Source: Lysobacteraceae bacterium | GTDB taxonomy: Bacteria; Pseudomonadota; Gammaproteobacteria; Xanthomonadales; Xanthomonadaceae | Length of the DNA: 64,000 nt | Direction of reading: 5' to 3' | NCBI GenBank assembly: GCA_023954075.1 | Contig: JAMLIV010000002.1 | Coordinates: 124,001-188,000, forward strand | Part shown: positions 37,540 to 46,767 of the stretch, in pieces | Numbering within the stretch: the stretch's first letter is position 1 | Layout: every line of letters starts with the position of its first letter | Program-made: the position numbers and the translations under genes | Notes under the pieces: generated by a model | Told to the model about the DNA's origin: nothing | Database searches by the model: none | Seen by the model: the letters and a program-made list of their open reading frames with translations, nothing else

Positions 37540-38055
37540 TCACTCATGCCCACCCGCGTCCGTAAGGGAGACGGGGTGCCTCACGGAGTTTCCCTGGTGA
37601 TCCAGTGAAAACAACTCTATCGACTTAACTTCAACGAGCCGACCCACACCAACTTCATCCTGGAGGTGTGGCTTGCCACAAATAAAAGTCCCTCTGATTG
37701 CGGAATATGCTCCGCCCCCGTACTCACCGAGTTTTTTGGACAAGATCTTCTGAATATTATCCTCAACGGAAATTGTTCCGGGAATCCACTGGTGCTTTGC
37801 TCTTGATTCATCAGAATAAAGGAGAATACCCGCCCAGTTGTGTTGTAAATACCCAAACGTACTGACAGTAATGTTGCAATATGATCCTGATCGCGAAATT
37901 AGCTCATAGCTATCCACATAACATTTTTCATTATCCACCCCGCCCGTCTTCGAGCAATGCCGTATCGCAGGTTCTGCCTTTCCGGACTCGGCTAAACAAG
38001 GAGGCGGAACCAACAACCCCACCCCGATGAGCAGTTGGATCAGAAGTCTTTCCAT
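37540..38055 (-). CDS. Putative exported immunity protein for the copy G tip
   Basis: A 171-residue protein with a Sec signal (MERLLIQLLIGVGLLVPPPC, cut near LAES) and four later cysteines (HCSK, KCYVD, SYCN, FICGK) that could form disulphides in the periplasm. I recognise no family. Its start lies 16 nt inside the end of copy G, so the two are probably co-translated. Position and export signal make it the immunity candidate for the JAMM-like tip of copy G. Confidence 0.65.
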   Translation of the reverse strand: MERLLIQLLIGVGLLVPPPCLAESGKAEPAIRHCSKTGGVDNEKCYVDSYELISRSGSYCNITVSTFGYLQHNWAGILLYSDESRAKHQWIPGTISVEDNIQKILSKKLGEYGGGAYSAIRGTFICGKPHLQDEVGVGRLVEVKSIELFSLDHQGNSVRHPVSLTDAGGHE

Positions 38056-40154
38056 AAAATATCCCTTCGATTGAATGTATCCCAGACCGTGCCTGGCGCT
38101 CCCCGATAGACAGAGATTGCATAAACTGTGTGCCCGGCGCTCTCACGCATATCCCATGCAATACTCCTATCATCCGAACTCAAAGCCGCGGAACTTGGGT
38201 GAGTATGAATATACCCAATGATCTTCCCACCGTACTGCTCCGGTAGTCGCGGGCCAGCGCGAACAATGACCTGACTGGAATTTCCATCACTATAGGGTGC
38301 GGCATATACAAACAAATTTTCGCCAATCTGATAAAGCAGCGAGCTAATCTCCACATTGTACTTTCTCGCTATTGGATCAACTAATCTAGCCCAATCTTCA
38401 CTCGCGACTTTAAAGTCACCTTTATAGATCTTGCTAAGAACACCGGCGTCATATAACGCGGCTCGCGCCTCTTCTGCAGCCAGCAAACCCACTCTCGGAT
38501 TATCTTCGCTAGTCTTAGTACCAGCATCTCTTGCGGCACCACTCGATGCTCGCTGCATAGCCTTGCCAACCACATACGCAAACGCCCCCGATCTCGCCCC
38601 GTTGGCGAACTTGCCGCCGGTCATTTCCGACACCGTGCCGCCGATGATGGCCGAGGCTGCGGTGCCGAACACGTCACCCATGTTGCTCACGTACGGCGAC
38701 GCCCGGGCCGTCACGCCGGCGCTCACGAAACCGTGCCCGAACTTGCCGCCCTGGATCACGCTCGCCACCCCGCCGCTGGTGGCGGCGATCGCTATCCGGC
38801 TCGTTGGGCCGAGGTTTCCGCCGTATTTCTTCACGCCCCACGCCACCGTCGCCACGAACGCCGCCGCCACGCCGCTGCGGCGCGCGTCCGAGGAACTTGC
38901 CCCGAAGGCTCTGGCGTGATCGTAGCCTGCGCCCGCGGCGCAGGCGATCGACCACGCGCCGGGGACGAACGAGCAGGCACCGATGAGCGCGCCGGAGACG
39001 TCCGGCCCGAGCGCGCGCATCACCGAGCGGATCGCGCTCTTGAACGGGTTCAGCAGTCTGTCGAGGAAGCTGTACCCGCTCGGGTCCGTCAGGTTCAGCG
39101 GGTTGTTGAGCACGTAGCTGTAGGGGTTCCAGTTCTGCGGGTTGTAGATCTCGGTGATGATCGGGTCGGCCTGCACCATGCGGCCGCCCGTGGGCCAGTA
39201 GAGGCGTCCGTTCATGTGAATCGTGTCGTGGCCTTCCAGGTGCTCGTGCCCGGTGAAGCCGCGCGGGGTGTGGGACGAGCCGGCCTTGCCGAACGGCGGA
39301 TCGGGCGTGCGCCACTGGCCGTCGGCACCGCTGTCCAGACGCTCCTGCACCGTCACGCTCGAGCCGCTGACCAGGCCGATCACCTGCACCGAGCCCAGCC
39401 GGTCGCTGAACTGGTGGCGTACCGTGCCCGCGCCCGCGGCCTGGGTGATGCCGCCCACGAGCTGATCGCCGCTGTAGCTCACGATGGCGGTGCTGCCGAT
39501 CGTGCGACGCCACTGGATCGCACCGCCCGGCTTCTGCAGCCGCTCCACGGCGCCGATGATCGTGGTCGTGGTGGTGCCGCCCGCGCTGCTGCCATCGTCG
39601 ATGCGCCGGTAGCGCGCGCCGTCCACGCCGTAGGCAAAGCGCGCGCGGATCGTGATGTCCGACGAGCCCACGCTCGCCACCCGACGCACTTCGGTGGCCT
39701 GGTTGAGGGCGTTGTAGGCATAGAACCGCAGGCTGTCCGCGCTGGTCATGTTGCCGCGCGCATCGTGCTGGTTGGCGATCGTGATCAGCCCGGGAATGAA
39801 CAGGCTCTGGGTCTGGTGCGCGCTGAGCGTGACGGAGCCGCTGCCGCTGCCGGGGTTGCCGGCGTAGCCGCAGCCGGCGCGGCCGGCGTAGCCGTACTGC
39901 GCGAACAGGCCGAACTGGTACTTGCGGCAGAGGTTGCCGAGCTTGTCGTACTGGGCATAGAAGCTCAGGTTCGCGGGCGCGGCGGCGTCGGGGTTCACGT
40001 ACGTCGCGTTGGCCGAGTACCAGGTGGTGCCCACGTACTCGAACCAGCCCAGGGTGAGGCGGTCGGCACCGTCGTATATCCAGTCGTGTGGAAGGGTCAC
40101 GGGACGCAATCCCCATGACCCCATCCTATCTTGCCGGATCCAATCAGGCACCAA
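38040..40154 (-). CDS. Rhs copy G: orphan tip with JAMM/DUF4329-like domain
   Basis: A 704-residue frame. It opens with about 27 residues unrelated to Rhs (MVPDWIRQDRMGSWGLRPVT), then joins the core late, at YDGADRLTLGWFEYVG. It contains the Rhs C-terminal motif and pretoxin linker type 1, then a tip of about 170 residues with a metal-site pattern: HTH at about 650-652 in IGYIHTHPSSAALSSDDRS, with Ser659 and Asp662. This HxHx6SxxD spacing matches JAMM-type peptidase or DUF4329 domains in Rhs proteins. Unlike other copies it has no hairpin leader. Its GTG start overlaps the stop of the copy F partner by 11 nt, so it could be translated by coupling. Confidence 0.8.
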   Translation of the reverse strand: MVPDWIRQDRMGSWGLRPVTLPHDWIYDGADRLTLGWFEYVGTTWYSANATYVNPDAAAPANLSFYAQYDKLGNLCRKYQFGLFAQYGYAGRAGCGYAGNPGSGSGSVTLSAHQTQSLFIPGLITIANQHDARGNMTSADSLRFYAYNALNQATEVRRVASVGSSDITIRARFAYGVDGARYRRIDDGSSAGGTTTTTIIGAVERLQKPGGAIQWRRTIGSTAIVSYSGDQLVGGITQAAGAGTVRHQFSDRLGSVQVIGLVSGSSVTVQERLDSGADGQWRTPDPPFGKAGSSHTPRGFTGHEHLEGHDTIHMNGRLYWPTGGRMVQADPIITEIYNPQNWNPYSYVLNNPLNLTDPSGYSFLDRLLNPFKSAIRSVMRALGPDVSGALIGACSFVPGAWSIACAAGAGYDHARAFGASSSDARRSGVAAAFVATVAWGVKKYGGNLGPTSRIAIAATSGGVASVIQGGKFGHGFVSAGVTARASPYVSNMGDVFGTAASAIIGGTVSEMTGGKFANGARSGAFAYVVGKAMQRASSGAARDAGTKTSEDNPRVGLLAAEEARAALYDAGVLSKIYKGDFKVASEDWARLVDPIARKYNVEISSLLYQIGENLFVYAAPYSDGNSSQVIVRAGPRLPEQYGGKIIGYIHTHPSSAALSSDDRSIAWDMRESAGHTVYAISVYRGAPGTVWDTFNRRDILWKDF

Positions 40155-40494
40155 CCTGCCGTTCGATTTCTTGGATCAGATCGCTCAGGTTAATTGTTTT
40201 GGTAGGCTGGCCAGTCAATCGTTCAAGATGGTTTGAAAGAATTTGCACGAGCTCAGCAACCGCTGTTTCCGGCGGCTCCTTGAGGGACACCTTGACTTTG
40301 CCAATTGCCACTAAACCAAAACGGAATTTATATCTTGATCGGGGGGTGTCAGAAATCAAATTTAGCACTTGACCGGTTGCATCGAACACTCGATAGCATT
40401 CTATATCCGGAGACTCCAAGCTCTGTTCAAGTGCGTCAATACTCTGGAAGACGCTGACATCGTCGCCTTCAACAACGAAGTACGGAGGCTTCAT
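40144..40494 (-). CDS. Putative cytoplasmic immunity protein for the copy F tip
   Basis: A 116-residue acidic protein starting MKPPYFVVEGDDVSVF, with no signal peptide or lipobox. Its ATG shares one base with the copy F stop (TAATG). The C-terminal half is a charged helix (LSDLIQEIERQVG). I recognise no family. It is the only partner in the array without an export signal, which fits a tip that acts in the cytoplasm. The longer frame to 40539 overlaps the toxin end and was rejected. Confidence 0.65.
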   Translation of the reverse strand: MKPPYFVVEGDDVSVFQSIDALEQSLESPDIECYRVFDATGQVLNLISDTPRSRYKFRFGLVAIGKVKVSLKEPPETAVAELVQILSNHLERLTGQPTKTINLSDLIQEIERQVGA

Positions 40495-42989
40495 TAGAAT
40501 CGATCCCAGAAATAGCGATCCGTTGATTTCGGTTCCCAAGGCCTATGACGGCCTATGCCTTGGCCGTCTATAACCCCACCCGTCCTCGGATCAATCCCTC
40601 TTCTATGATAATGTGGCAGCTCTCCGTATTTGTGCCCTGTGCGGTTTCCAAATACGGCAATACGAAGATTTTTACCAAATCTAATTTCCTTTCCGGCTCG
40701 CACCCCTATAGAGCTTCCGCCGCCTATTGGAATCAGTGTCGTTGCGGTTGCAAACGCAGTATCTGGTGTCCACAGGCTCGCCAGCCCACCGAGGAAATCA
40801 TAAAAGGGGTTTCCTGTTTCGTTCGCCATGCCAGCCCAGTGCATGGCCGCATTTTCACCCGCGTCCAATGAGGTAACAACAGCACTAACCAATGGTTCGG
40901 TGTCAATGCTCTCCCCCGGAGAACGCACCGTCATTTCACCAGAGTCAGTGCGCTCATAATGCATGAGTTCATTGAACGCATAGGAGAACGCCGCCGTCAC
41001 CGCCCCATTGGCGAACTTCCCTCCCGTCATTGCCGAAGCCGTTCCGCCTATCACAGCCGCCGCAGTGCCTTGACTGATCGGGCCGCCCCGGCTTGCCACG
41101 ATGGGGCTGGCTGCCTCGCTGAATCCCGCACTGGCAAACCCGTGCCCGAACTTGCCGCCCTGCAGGCTGCTCATCACTCCGCCGGCCATGCCGTGTGCCA
41201 CGATCTTGGCGGTGAACTGGCCTGCGGTCAGGCCCGTGCGACCGACTGTGCCCGCCGTTCCCGCAGTAGCAGACATACCTTGGAACACTGTTCCTATCTT
41301 GTTGAACATCCCCGCACTGAACGCCCCATAGATTCCGCCCCTGAGCGAGTTGGTCTGGACCGCACCAGCAACAAAACCACCTGCAATAACCGCCTGAGTC
41401 GATGTCAGCCCAATCCAGGGTGCGGCATAGGGAGCATAAATCGTGATCACGATCGCCGCGATCGTACGCCAGTACTTGCTGATGAAGCTGTACCCGCTCG
41501 GGTCGGTCAGGTTCAGCGGGTTGTTGAGCACGTAGCTGTAGGGGTTCCAGTTCTGCGGGTTGTAGATGTCGGTGATGATCGGGTCGGCCTGCACCATGCG
41601 CCCGCCCGTGGGCCAGTAGAGGCGTCCGTTCATGTGGATGGTATCGTGGCCTTCCAGGTGCTCGTGCCCGGTGAAGCCGCGCGGGGTGTGGGACGAGCCG
41701 GCCTGGCCGAACGGCGGATCGGGCGTGCGCCACTGGCCGTCGGCACCGCTGTCCAGACGCTCCTGCACCGTCACGCTCGATCCGTTGACCAGGCCGATCA
41801 CCTGCACCGAGCCGAGCCGGTCGCTGAACTGGTGGCGCACCGTGCCCGTGCCCGCCGCCTGGGTGATGCCGCCCACGAGCTGGTCGCCGCTGTAGCTCAC
41901 GATGGCCACGCCGACCGTGCGACGCCACTGGATCGCCCTGCCGGGCTTCGCAGCCGGCTCCACGGCGCCGATGTGATCGTGGTCGTGGTGGTGCCGCTGC
42001 GCTGCTGCCGTCGTCGATGCGCCGGTAGCGCGCCGTCCGCGCTGTAGGCGAAGCGCGTGGCGGATCGTGATGTCCGACGAGCCCACGCTCGCCACCCGAC
42101 GCACTTCGGTGGCCTGGTTGAGGGCGTTGTATTGCAGAACCGCAGGCTGTCCGCGCTGGTCATGTTGCCGCGCGTATCGTGCTGGTTGGCGATCGTGATC
42201 AGCCCGGGAATGAACAGGCTCTGGGTCTGGTGCGCGCTGAGCGTGGCGGAGTTGCTGCCGCTGCCGGGGTTGCCGGCGGTGCCGCAGTTGGCGCGGCCGG
42301 CGTAGCCGTACTGCGCGAACAGGCCGAACTGGTACTTGCGGCAGATATTGCTGAGCTTGTCGTACTGCGCATGAAGCCCAGGTTCGCGCGCGGCGGGCGT
42401 CGGGGTTCACGTACGGCGCGCTGGCCGAGTACCAGGTCGTGCCCACGTACTCGAACCAGCCCAGGGTGAGGCGGTGGTCGGTGCCGTCACTGGAAGCGCT
42501 CCTTGTAGCGCCCGGCCTCTTCCGGCTCGTGAGCTGGCCCTTGTTGTCGTAGCCGGTGCTGTTCTGCACGGTGGCTGGCCCTGTGCATACACCCACCAGC
42601 TGGCCGTTGAGGGCGTTGTAGCTGCGCGCGATGGTGGGGCCGACGCTGGAGCCGCGCCGCTCCACCAGTACCGCGCCGCGCGCGTCCACCTCGTCCACGG
42701 TGGTGTGGAAGGAGGTGCCGCAGCTGGGCGCGGTGTCCGCCTCGGTGGAGTCGCACAGGCGGGTGGCAAAGCCCTGCGTATCGAACTGCTGCTTGAGCCA
42801 CCCGCCGCTGGCATCGCGCGTCTTCCAGGCCCGGCCGTAGCTGTCGTACCGGGTCTCTTCGCGGTAGGTGCGCCCGTCCATGGTGCTGTCGCGGCTGCGC
42901 CATCGCCGATGCGGCGATGGCGCGCGCCGGTCATGCCGAAGACGATGCGCGTGGCGATTCGTGATGAGCGAAGGGACGGGGCTGGGCAT
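40494..42989 (-). CDS. Rhs copy F: orphan tip with His-rich (HYHRR...RHRPWE) domain
   Basis: An 831-residue frame: leader, Rhs core section, pretoxin linker type 2 (KYWRTIAAIVITIYAP to GGKFANGAVTAAFSYAFN) and a tip of about 160 residues. The tip ends in ELPHYHRRGIDPRTGG and GIGRHRPWEPKSTD, a terminus I have seen on many Rhs proteins. Conserved His and Arg suggest a nuclease-like site, but I cannot name the family. Parts of the core (about 41,930-42,080 and 42,120-42,400) are read out of phase because of small indels that cancel, so the frame stays open although the core is damaged. A toxic role after recombination onto the parent is inferred. Confidence 0.7.
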   Translation of the reverse strand: MPSPVPSLITNRHAHRLRHDRRAPSPHRRWRSRDSTMDGRTYREETRYDSYGRAWKTRDASGGWLKQQFDTQGFATRLCDSTEADTAPSCGTSFHTTVDEVDARGAVLVERRGSSVGPTIARSYNALNGQLVGVCTGPATVQNSTGYDNKGQLTSRKRPGATRSASSDGTDHRLTLGWFEYVGTTWYSASAPYVNPDARRARTWASCAVRQAQQYLPQVPVRPVRAVRLRRPRQLRHRRQPRQRQQLRHAQRAPDPEPVHSRADHDRQPARYARQHDQRGQPAVLQYNALNQATEVRRVASVGSSDITIRHALRLQRGRRATGASTTAAAQRHHHDHDHIGAVEPAAKPGRAIQWRRTVGVAIVSYSGDQLVGGITQAAGTGTVRHQFSDRLGSVQVIGLVNGSSVTVQERLDSGADGQWRTPDPPFGQAGSSHTPRGFTGHEHLEGHDTIHMNGRLYWPTGGRMVQADPIITDIYNPQNWNPYSYVLNNPLNLTDPSGYSFISKYWRTIAAIVITIYAPYAAPWIGLTSTQAVIAGGFVAGAVQTNSLRGGIYGAFSAGMFNKIGTVFQGMSATAGTAGTVGRTGLTAGQFTAKIVAHGMAGGVMSSLQGGKFGHGFASAGFSEAASPIVASRGGPISQGTAAAVIGGTASAMTGGKFANGAVTAAFSYAFNELMHYERTDSGEMTVRSPGESIDTEPLVSAVVTSLDAGENAAMHWAGMANETGNPFYDFLGGLASLWTPDTAFATATTLIPIGGGSSIGVRAGKEIRFGKNLRIAVFGNRTGHKYGELPHYHRRGIDPRTGGVIDGQGIGRHRPWEPKSTDRYFWDRF

Positions 42990-43006
42990 GGGTAGCTACA
43001 TGAAGC

Positions 43007-43033
43007 GGCGGAATCCGCACTGCGGGTTCCGCC
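43007..43033. repeat. REP-like hairpin 2 (copy F leader)
   Basis: GGCGGAATCCGC-ACT-GCGGGTTCCGCC, same element as at 37496-37522, 16 bp from the stop of the copy E partner gene. Confidence 0.75.
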
Positions 43034-43048
43034 CTACTTGCTGCGAAA

Positions 43049-43705
43049 CTACATAAGTGGATGAGGACCACTTGCGCGGAAGACAAACACATCCGGAGCT
43101 CCACCTTCTCGAGGAGAGATCCGCACGCCCAGCAGTTCGGGAGAAAGTTCACGTGCAGAAAAAGTTATAGTCACTCCACTCGCGGCAGTTCGGACGATAG
43201 ACACCACATTCTCAAGAACAATTTTTTCGAAGAAAGTAGGGAGATCTGCCGTTTGGAACTTGAGTAGTCCAGGCGATCCGCCCAATACTGGTATCGAAGC
43301 ACGTATGAGTCCGATCAATTCCGATAGCTCCTGTTCAGACGCTTCACCTGTGACCGGCCGGAAATCTTCAAGAGTCGCGCCCTCACACTTGCGAAAGGCC
43401 AACTGCCACTCCTCTGATGACGCACAATCTCCGGATCAGAGCGTCGCCCCTCACCTGAAGCCATGTACACGAGTAGCACAGATCGCTGGATAGATGTTCT
43501 TCGGTTCCTCATAGGCGTACACAAACCAATCGCTCTCATCGTCGTCCCGTAGCTGCTCCTGCTCGATGTGCCACGGCGATTGAACGCCAGCGGAAGCAAC
43601 TAAAGATTCAAGCCGCTCATCAGAAAGCAGACCATGGTGACTTGCCATTGCACACCCTCCAGCAGCGGCCATCAACGCAACTCCAACGGATCTCAAAAAG
43701 AACAT
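43049..43705 (-). pseudogene. Immunity candidate for the copy E tip, frameshifted
   Basis: The start MFFLRSVGVALMAAAGGCAM looks like a lipoprotein signal with a weak lipobox (AGGC). The ATG overlaps the copy E stop (TGATG). Against the copy at 53 kb it has lost 2 nt near 43455 and 1 nt near 43417, giving a stop after HGF; the original frame resumes from about 43402 to the end (SGPHPLM). A composite of the two copies gives an open frame of about 219 residues. The breaks may be sequencing errors, since each copy is broken at a different place. I recognise no family. Confidence 0.65.
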
Positions 43706-45636
43706 CAGCGATACCCCCCCGAGAGGTTATACAGATCTCTGCCGACTAACGAGCGGGCTGCATCGTAGGACATGATACTTCCCGAATTTGGAGGTGCGTG
43801 CGACAACCCCAACGAATGTCCGAACTCGTGCGCCATCGTTCCTCGGCCGGTCCAGTTTTTGATCGGTGCCAAACGAACTTGAGAGGAGCCGAATGCCGGT
43901 ACAAATGCCGCCACTTGACCGCCGCTGACCATCGAGTTCAACCGGGTCCACTCGCGATTTGACATTCGAACGGCTTGCCAGTCACCGTCGCTTTTCACGA
44001 CACTCATCGAAATCTCGGACCGATAAGTCACACCCTCGTACGCCGCAGTCGCCCCGTTCCATATCGCGTTCACATCCGCTGCAATTCGAGAAGCACTGGG
44101 GCCAGAGACCGTTAGTGCACCACGAAGAACCGTTACCCCATCTTCCTCGACGATGGTGATCTTGTTCGCCCACTCTAGATTCGGGGACTCCATCGACCAG
44201 CGCGCACCAGCTGGATTGCCTGGGCTGGCTCCGCAATCACAGGTTTCTACGCTCGCTGTACGGCTGGCCATGCTCCCAAACGCATAACTAAACGCCGCCG
44301 TCACCGCCCCATTGCCGAACTTCCCACCCGTCATCACCGAGGTGGTGCCACCCAAGACTGCAACGGCAGTGCCTTGGCGAATCGGTCCTTCCAGCTTGCC
44401 GATGCCGGGGCTGAGTGCCTGCGTGAATCCCGCACTGACAAACCCGTGCCCGAACTTGCCGCCCTGCAGGCTGCTCATCACTCCACCGGCTGCCGCATGG
44501 GCCAGCACGCCTTGAGCGGCCTTTACACCGGTAGCGCCTTGGTAGGCGATGCCGATCTTGTTGAAGATTCCCGCACTGAACGCACCATAGATTCCGCCCC
44601 TGAGCGAGTTGGTCTGGATCGCTCCTGCTACGAAGCCTCCGGCTATGGCGGCACTGGTGCCCGTCAAACCCGCAGCCCAACCCCAGGCCGCACCGCTTGC
44701 CGCCCCACCCGTGTACACCGTCACCACGATCGCGGCGATCGTACGCCAGTACTTGCTCAGGAAGCTGTACCCGCTCGGGTCCGTCAGGTTCAGCGGGTTG
44801 TTGAGCACGTAGCTGTAGGGGTTCCAGTTCTGCGGGTTGTAGATGTCGGTGATGATCGGGTCGGCCTGCACCATGCGGCCGCCCGTGGGCCAGTAGAGCC
44901 GCCCGTTCATGTGGATGGTGTCGTGGCCTTCCAGGTGCTCGTGCCCGGTGAAGCCGCGCGGGGTGTGGGATGAGCCGGCCTGGCCGAACGGTGGATCGGG
45001 CGTGCGCCACTGGCCGTCGGTGCCCGGATCGAGGCGTTCGTGCACCGTCACGCTCGATCCGCTGATGCTGCCGATCACCTGCACCGAGCCGAGCCGGTCG
45101 CTGAACTGGTGGCGCACCGTACCCGCGCCCGCGGCCTGGGTGATGCCGCCCACGAGCTGGTCGCCGCTGTAGCTCACGATGGCGGTGCTGCCGATCATGC
45201 GACGCCACTGGATCGCACCGCCGGGCTTCTGCAGCCGCTCCACGGCGCCGATGATCGTGGTCGTGGTGGTGCCGCCCGCGCTGCTGCCATCGTCGATGCG
45301 CCGGTAGCGCGCGCCGTCCACGCCGTAGGCAAAGCGCGCGCGGATCGTGATGTCCGACGAGCCCACGCTCGCCACCCGACGCACTTCGGTGGCCTGGTTG
45401 AGGGCGTTGTATTCGTAGAACCGCAGGCTGTCCGCGCTGGTCATGTTGCCGCGCGCATCGTGCGTCTTCCCGGCCCGGCCGTAGCCGTCGTACTGGGTCT
45501 GCTCGCGGTAGGTGCGTGCGTCCATGGTGCTGTCGCGGCTGCGGCTGCGGCTGCGATGCGGCGATGGCGCGCACCGGTCACGCCGAAGACGATGCGCGCT
45601 GCGATTCGTGATGAGAGAAGGGGCGAGGCTGGGCAT
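43705..45636 (-). CDS. Rhs copy E: orphan tip with matrixin-like metallopeptidase
   Basis: A 643-residue intact frame. The Rhs section is shortened: after YGRAGKTHDARGNMTSA a large part of the core present in other copies is missing, and the junction is in frame. The Rhs C-terminal motif, pretoxin linker type 2 and a tip of about 185 residues follow. The tip ends in AHEFGHSLGLSHAPPNSG (HEFGH 603-607, third His 613) and SIMSYD (Met622), the full metzincin HExxHxxGxxH plus Met-turn as in matrixins. No secretion domain is present. Its start in the leader (MPSLAPSLITN) is uncertain. The partner gene begins in its stop codon. Confidence 0.8.
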   Translation of the reverse strand: MPSLAPSLITNRSAHRLRRDRCAPSPHRSRSRSRDSTMDARTYREQTQYDGYGRAGKTHDARGNMTSADSLRFYEYNALNQATEVRRVASVGSSDITIRARFAYGVDGARYRRIDDGSSAGGTTTTTIIGAVERLQKPGGAIQWRRMIGSTAIVSYSGDQLVGGITQAAGAGTVRHQFSDRLGSVQVIGSISGSSVTVHERLDPGTDGQWRTPDPPFGQAGSSHTPRGFTGHEHLEGHDTIHMNGRLYWPTGGRMVQADPIITDIYNPQNWNPYSYVLNNPLNLTDPSGYSFLSKYWRTIAAIVVTVYTGGAASGAAWGWAAGLTGTSAAIAGGFVAGAIQTNSLRGGIYGAFSAGIFNKIGIAYQGATGVKAAQGVLAHAAAGGVMSSLQGGKFGHGFVSAGFTQALSPGIGKLEGPIRQGTAVAVLGGTTSVMTGGKFGNGAVTAAFSYAFGSMASRTASVETCDCGASPGNPAGARWSMESPNLEWANKITIVEEDGVTVLRGALTVSGPSASRIAADVNAIWNGATAAYEGVTYRSEISMSVVKSDGDWQAVRMSNREWTRLNSMVSGGQVAAFVPAFGSSQVRLAPIKNWTGRGTMAHEFGHSLGLSHAPPNSGSIMSYDAARSLVGRDLYNLSGGYR

Positions 45637-45653
45637 GGGCAGCTACTTGAAGC

Positions 45654-45680
45654 GGCGGAATACGCACTGCGGGTTCCGCT
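45654..45680. repeat. REP-like hairpin 2 (copy E leader)
   Basis: GGCGGAATACGC-ACT-GCGGGTTCCGCT, two changes from the other copies, 12 bp before the stop of the gene at 45692. Confidence 0.7.
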
Positions 45681-45691
45681 CTACTTGCTGC

Positions 45692-46108
45692 CTATAGCTC
45701 TCCAATCAGGGCCTCAAACCTTAACATCGCATCTAACATAATCCCAGAAACGGATACTGACAAAGAATAGTCATGTGAATCAATCTCAGCAATTCGGCGG
45801 AGTGCAATTGTTTTATATGCCAGCAAAGCGCTGCGCACCTCCCGCTGGATATAAATTTGCCAAAATTCATTCGCAATTGCGGGTTGCTCTGGCCTGAGAG
45901 CCATGAACACGGTGTCGCGCACCCGACCGCACCTTCTAGTAAATCGGATTCGCGGCCACCGCGCATCTCCCGAAACTCGAAATTTCAGATTTGCGGCCTT
46001 ATACTTCAACGCCATCTCCACTTCACGAAGGTGTTTCGAGAAGCGCTTCCACTCTTCATCGGGAAAGTAGTCGGTAGATTTGTTGGGGATTGCACTACGA
46101 TTAATCAT
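45692..46108 (-). CDS. Uncharacterised array gene downstream of DUF2846
   Basis: A 138-residue cytoplasmic-looking protein (MINRSAIPNKSTDYFPDEEW to FEALIGEL), rich in helices with many Arg/Lys, no signal peptide and no recognised family. It lies between a DUF2846 lipoprotein gene and the copy E leader. A damaged second copy sits at 49061-49480. It could be an orphan immunity gene whose toxin was lost, or a regulator. Its DNA is AT-richer than the Rhs core. Confidence 0.6.
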   Translation of the reverse strand: MINRSAIPNKSTDYFPDEEWKRFSKHLREVEMALKYKAANLKFRVSGDARWPRIRFTRRCGRVRDTVFMALRPEQPAIANEFWQIYIQREVRSALLAYKTIALRRIAEIDSHDYSLSVSVSGIMLDAMLRFEALIGEL

Positions 46109-46244
46109 GGCCGCGGCCACCAGACACCACGACAATACTCAACTCCCCCGCCGTAACCCGGTGGATTCAACACTGATTCGCAACACCCGCGATTGTGAGG
46201 AGGCTCAAGCGACCTGATCTGAGCCCCTTTCCGAGCGCCTGAAT

Positions 46245-46673
46245 TTAGAGACTCGTGTATTTGAGCTTTTCTATTTTTCCGGCCGCCTCGGCTTCCGTCA
46301 CCTGAACAAGCTCCGGCCTGCCAGCCAGCACGCCCATCTTCACACCACCCTTCACGTAATAGGTTCTGCCTGCCTCCACATCAAGTTGGACTAATGCGCC
46401 ACTTTCAGTCTTTGCTTCATAGACGTGCCGACCGGAAGTGGCATGGATAACGAAGAACGTGCCGTTCTTCAACGCACCGAGCTTGACGCCGTTCTCATTA
46501 ATCGCATAGCTCACACCACCGCCCACGAATGACTTTTCACGAAAGAAATAGATCAAGCCGGCATCGTCTTCGGGGATCATCTGCGCGGGTCTTTCAGCAT
46601 AGTTCGTCGTCGCGCAGCCCGATAGCATTACAAGGGAGAGAGCCAGGAGAGCGAGGGATTTCATGATTTTCAT
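46245..46673 (-). CDS. DUF2846-type lipoprotein, second copy
   Basis: Nearly identical to the gene at 34086-34514 (a few substitutions such as SLALLAL for SLAILAL and PEDDAG for PEGDTG). It has the lipobox MLSGC and the same beta-rich domain. It follows the partner gene of the copy D lethal-factor-like tip. Its presence behind two unrelated toxins suggests that it moves as a module with the array rather than being specific to one tip. The start at 46673 was chosen as for the first copy. Confidence 0.72.
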   Translation of the reverse strand: MKIMKSLALLALSLVMLSGCATTNYAERPAQMIPEDDAGLIYFFREKSFVGGGVSYAINENGVKLGALKNGTFFVIHATSGRHVYEAKTESGALVQLDVEAGRTYYVKGGVKMGVLAGRPELVQVTEAEAAGKIEKLKYTSL

Positions 46674-46767
46674 CGCTTTATCCATATTGATTGCTAGAGT
46701 GTTACTGAGCGACACGGATTTCATTGCCGCTTATTTCCATCCGGGCCATCCAACGGCAGAACCCATC

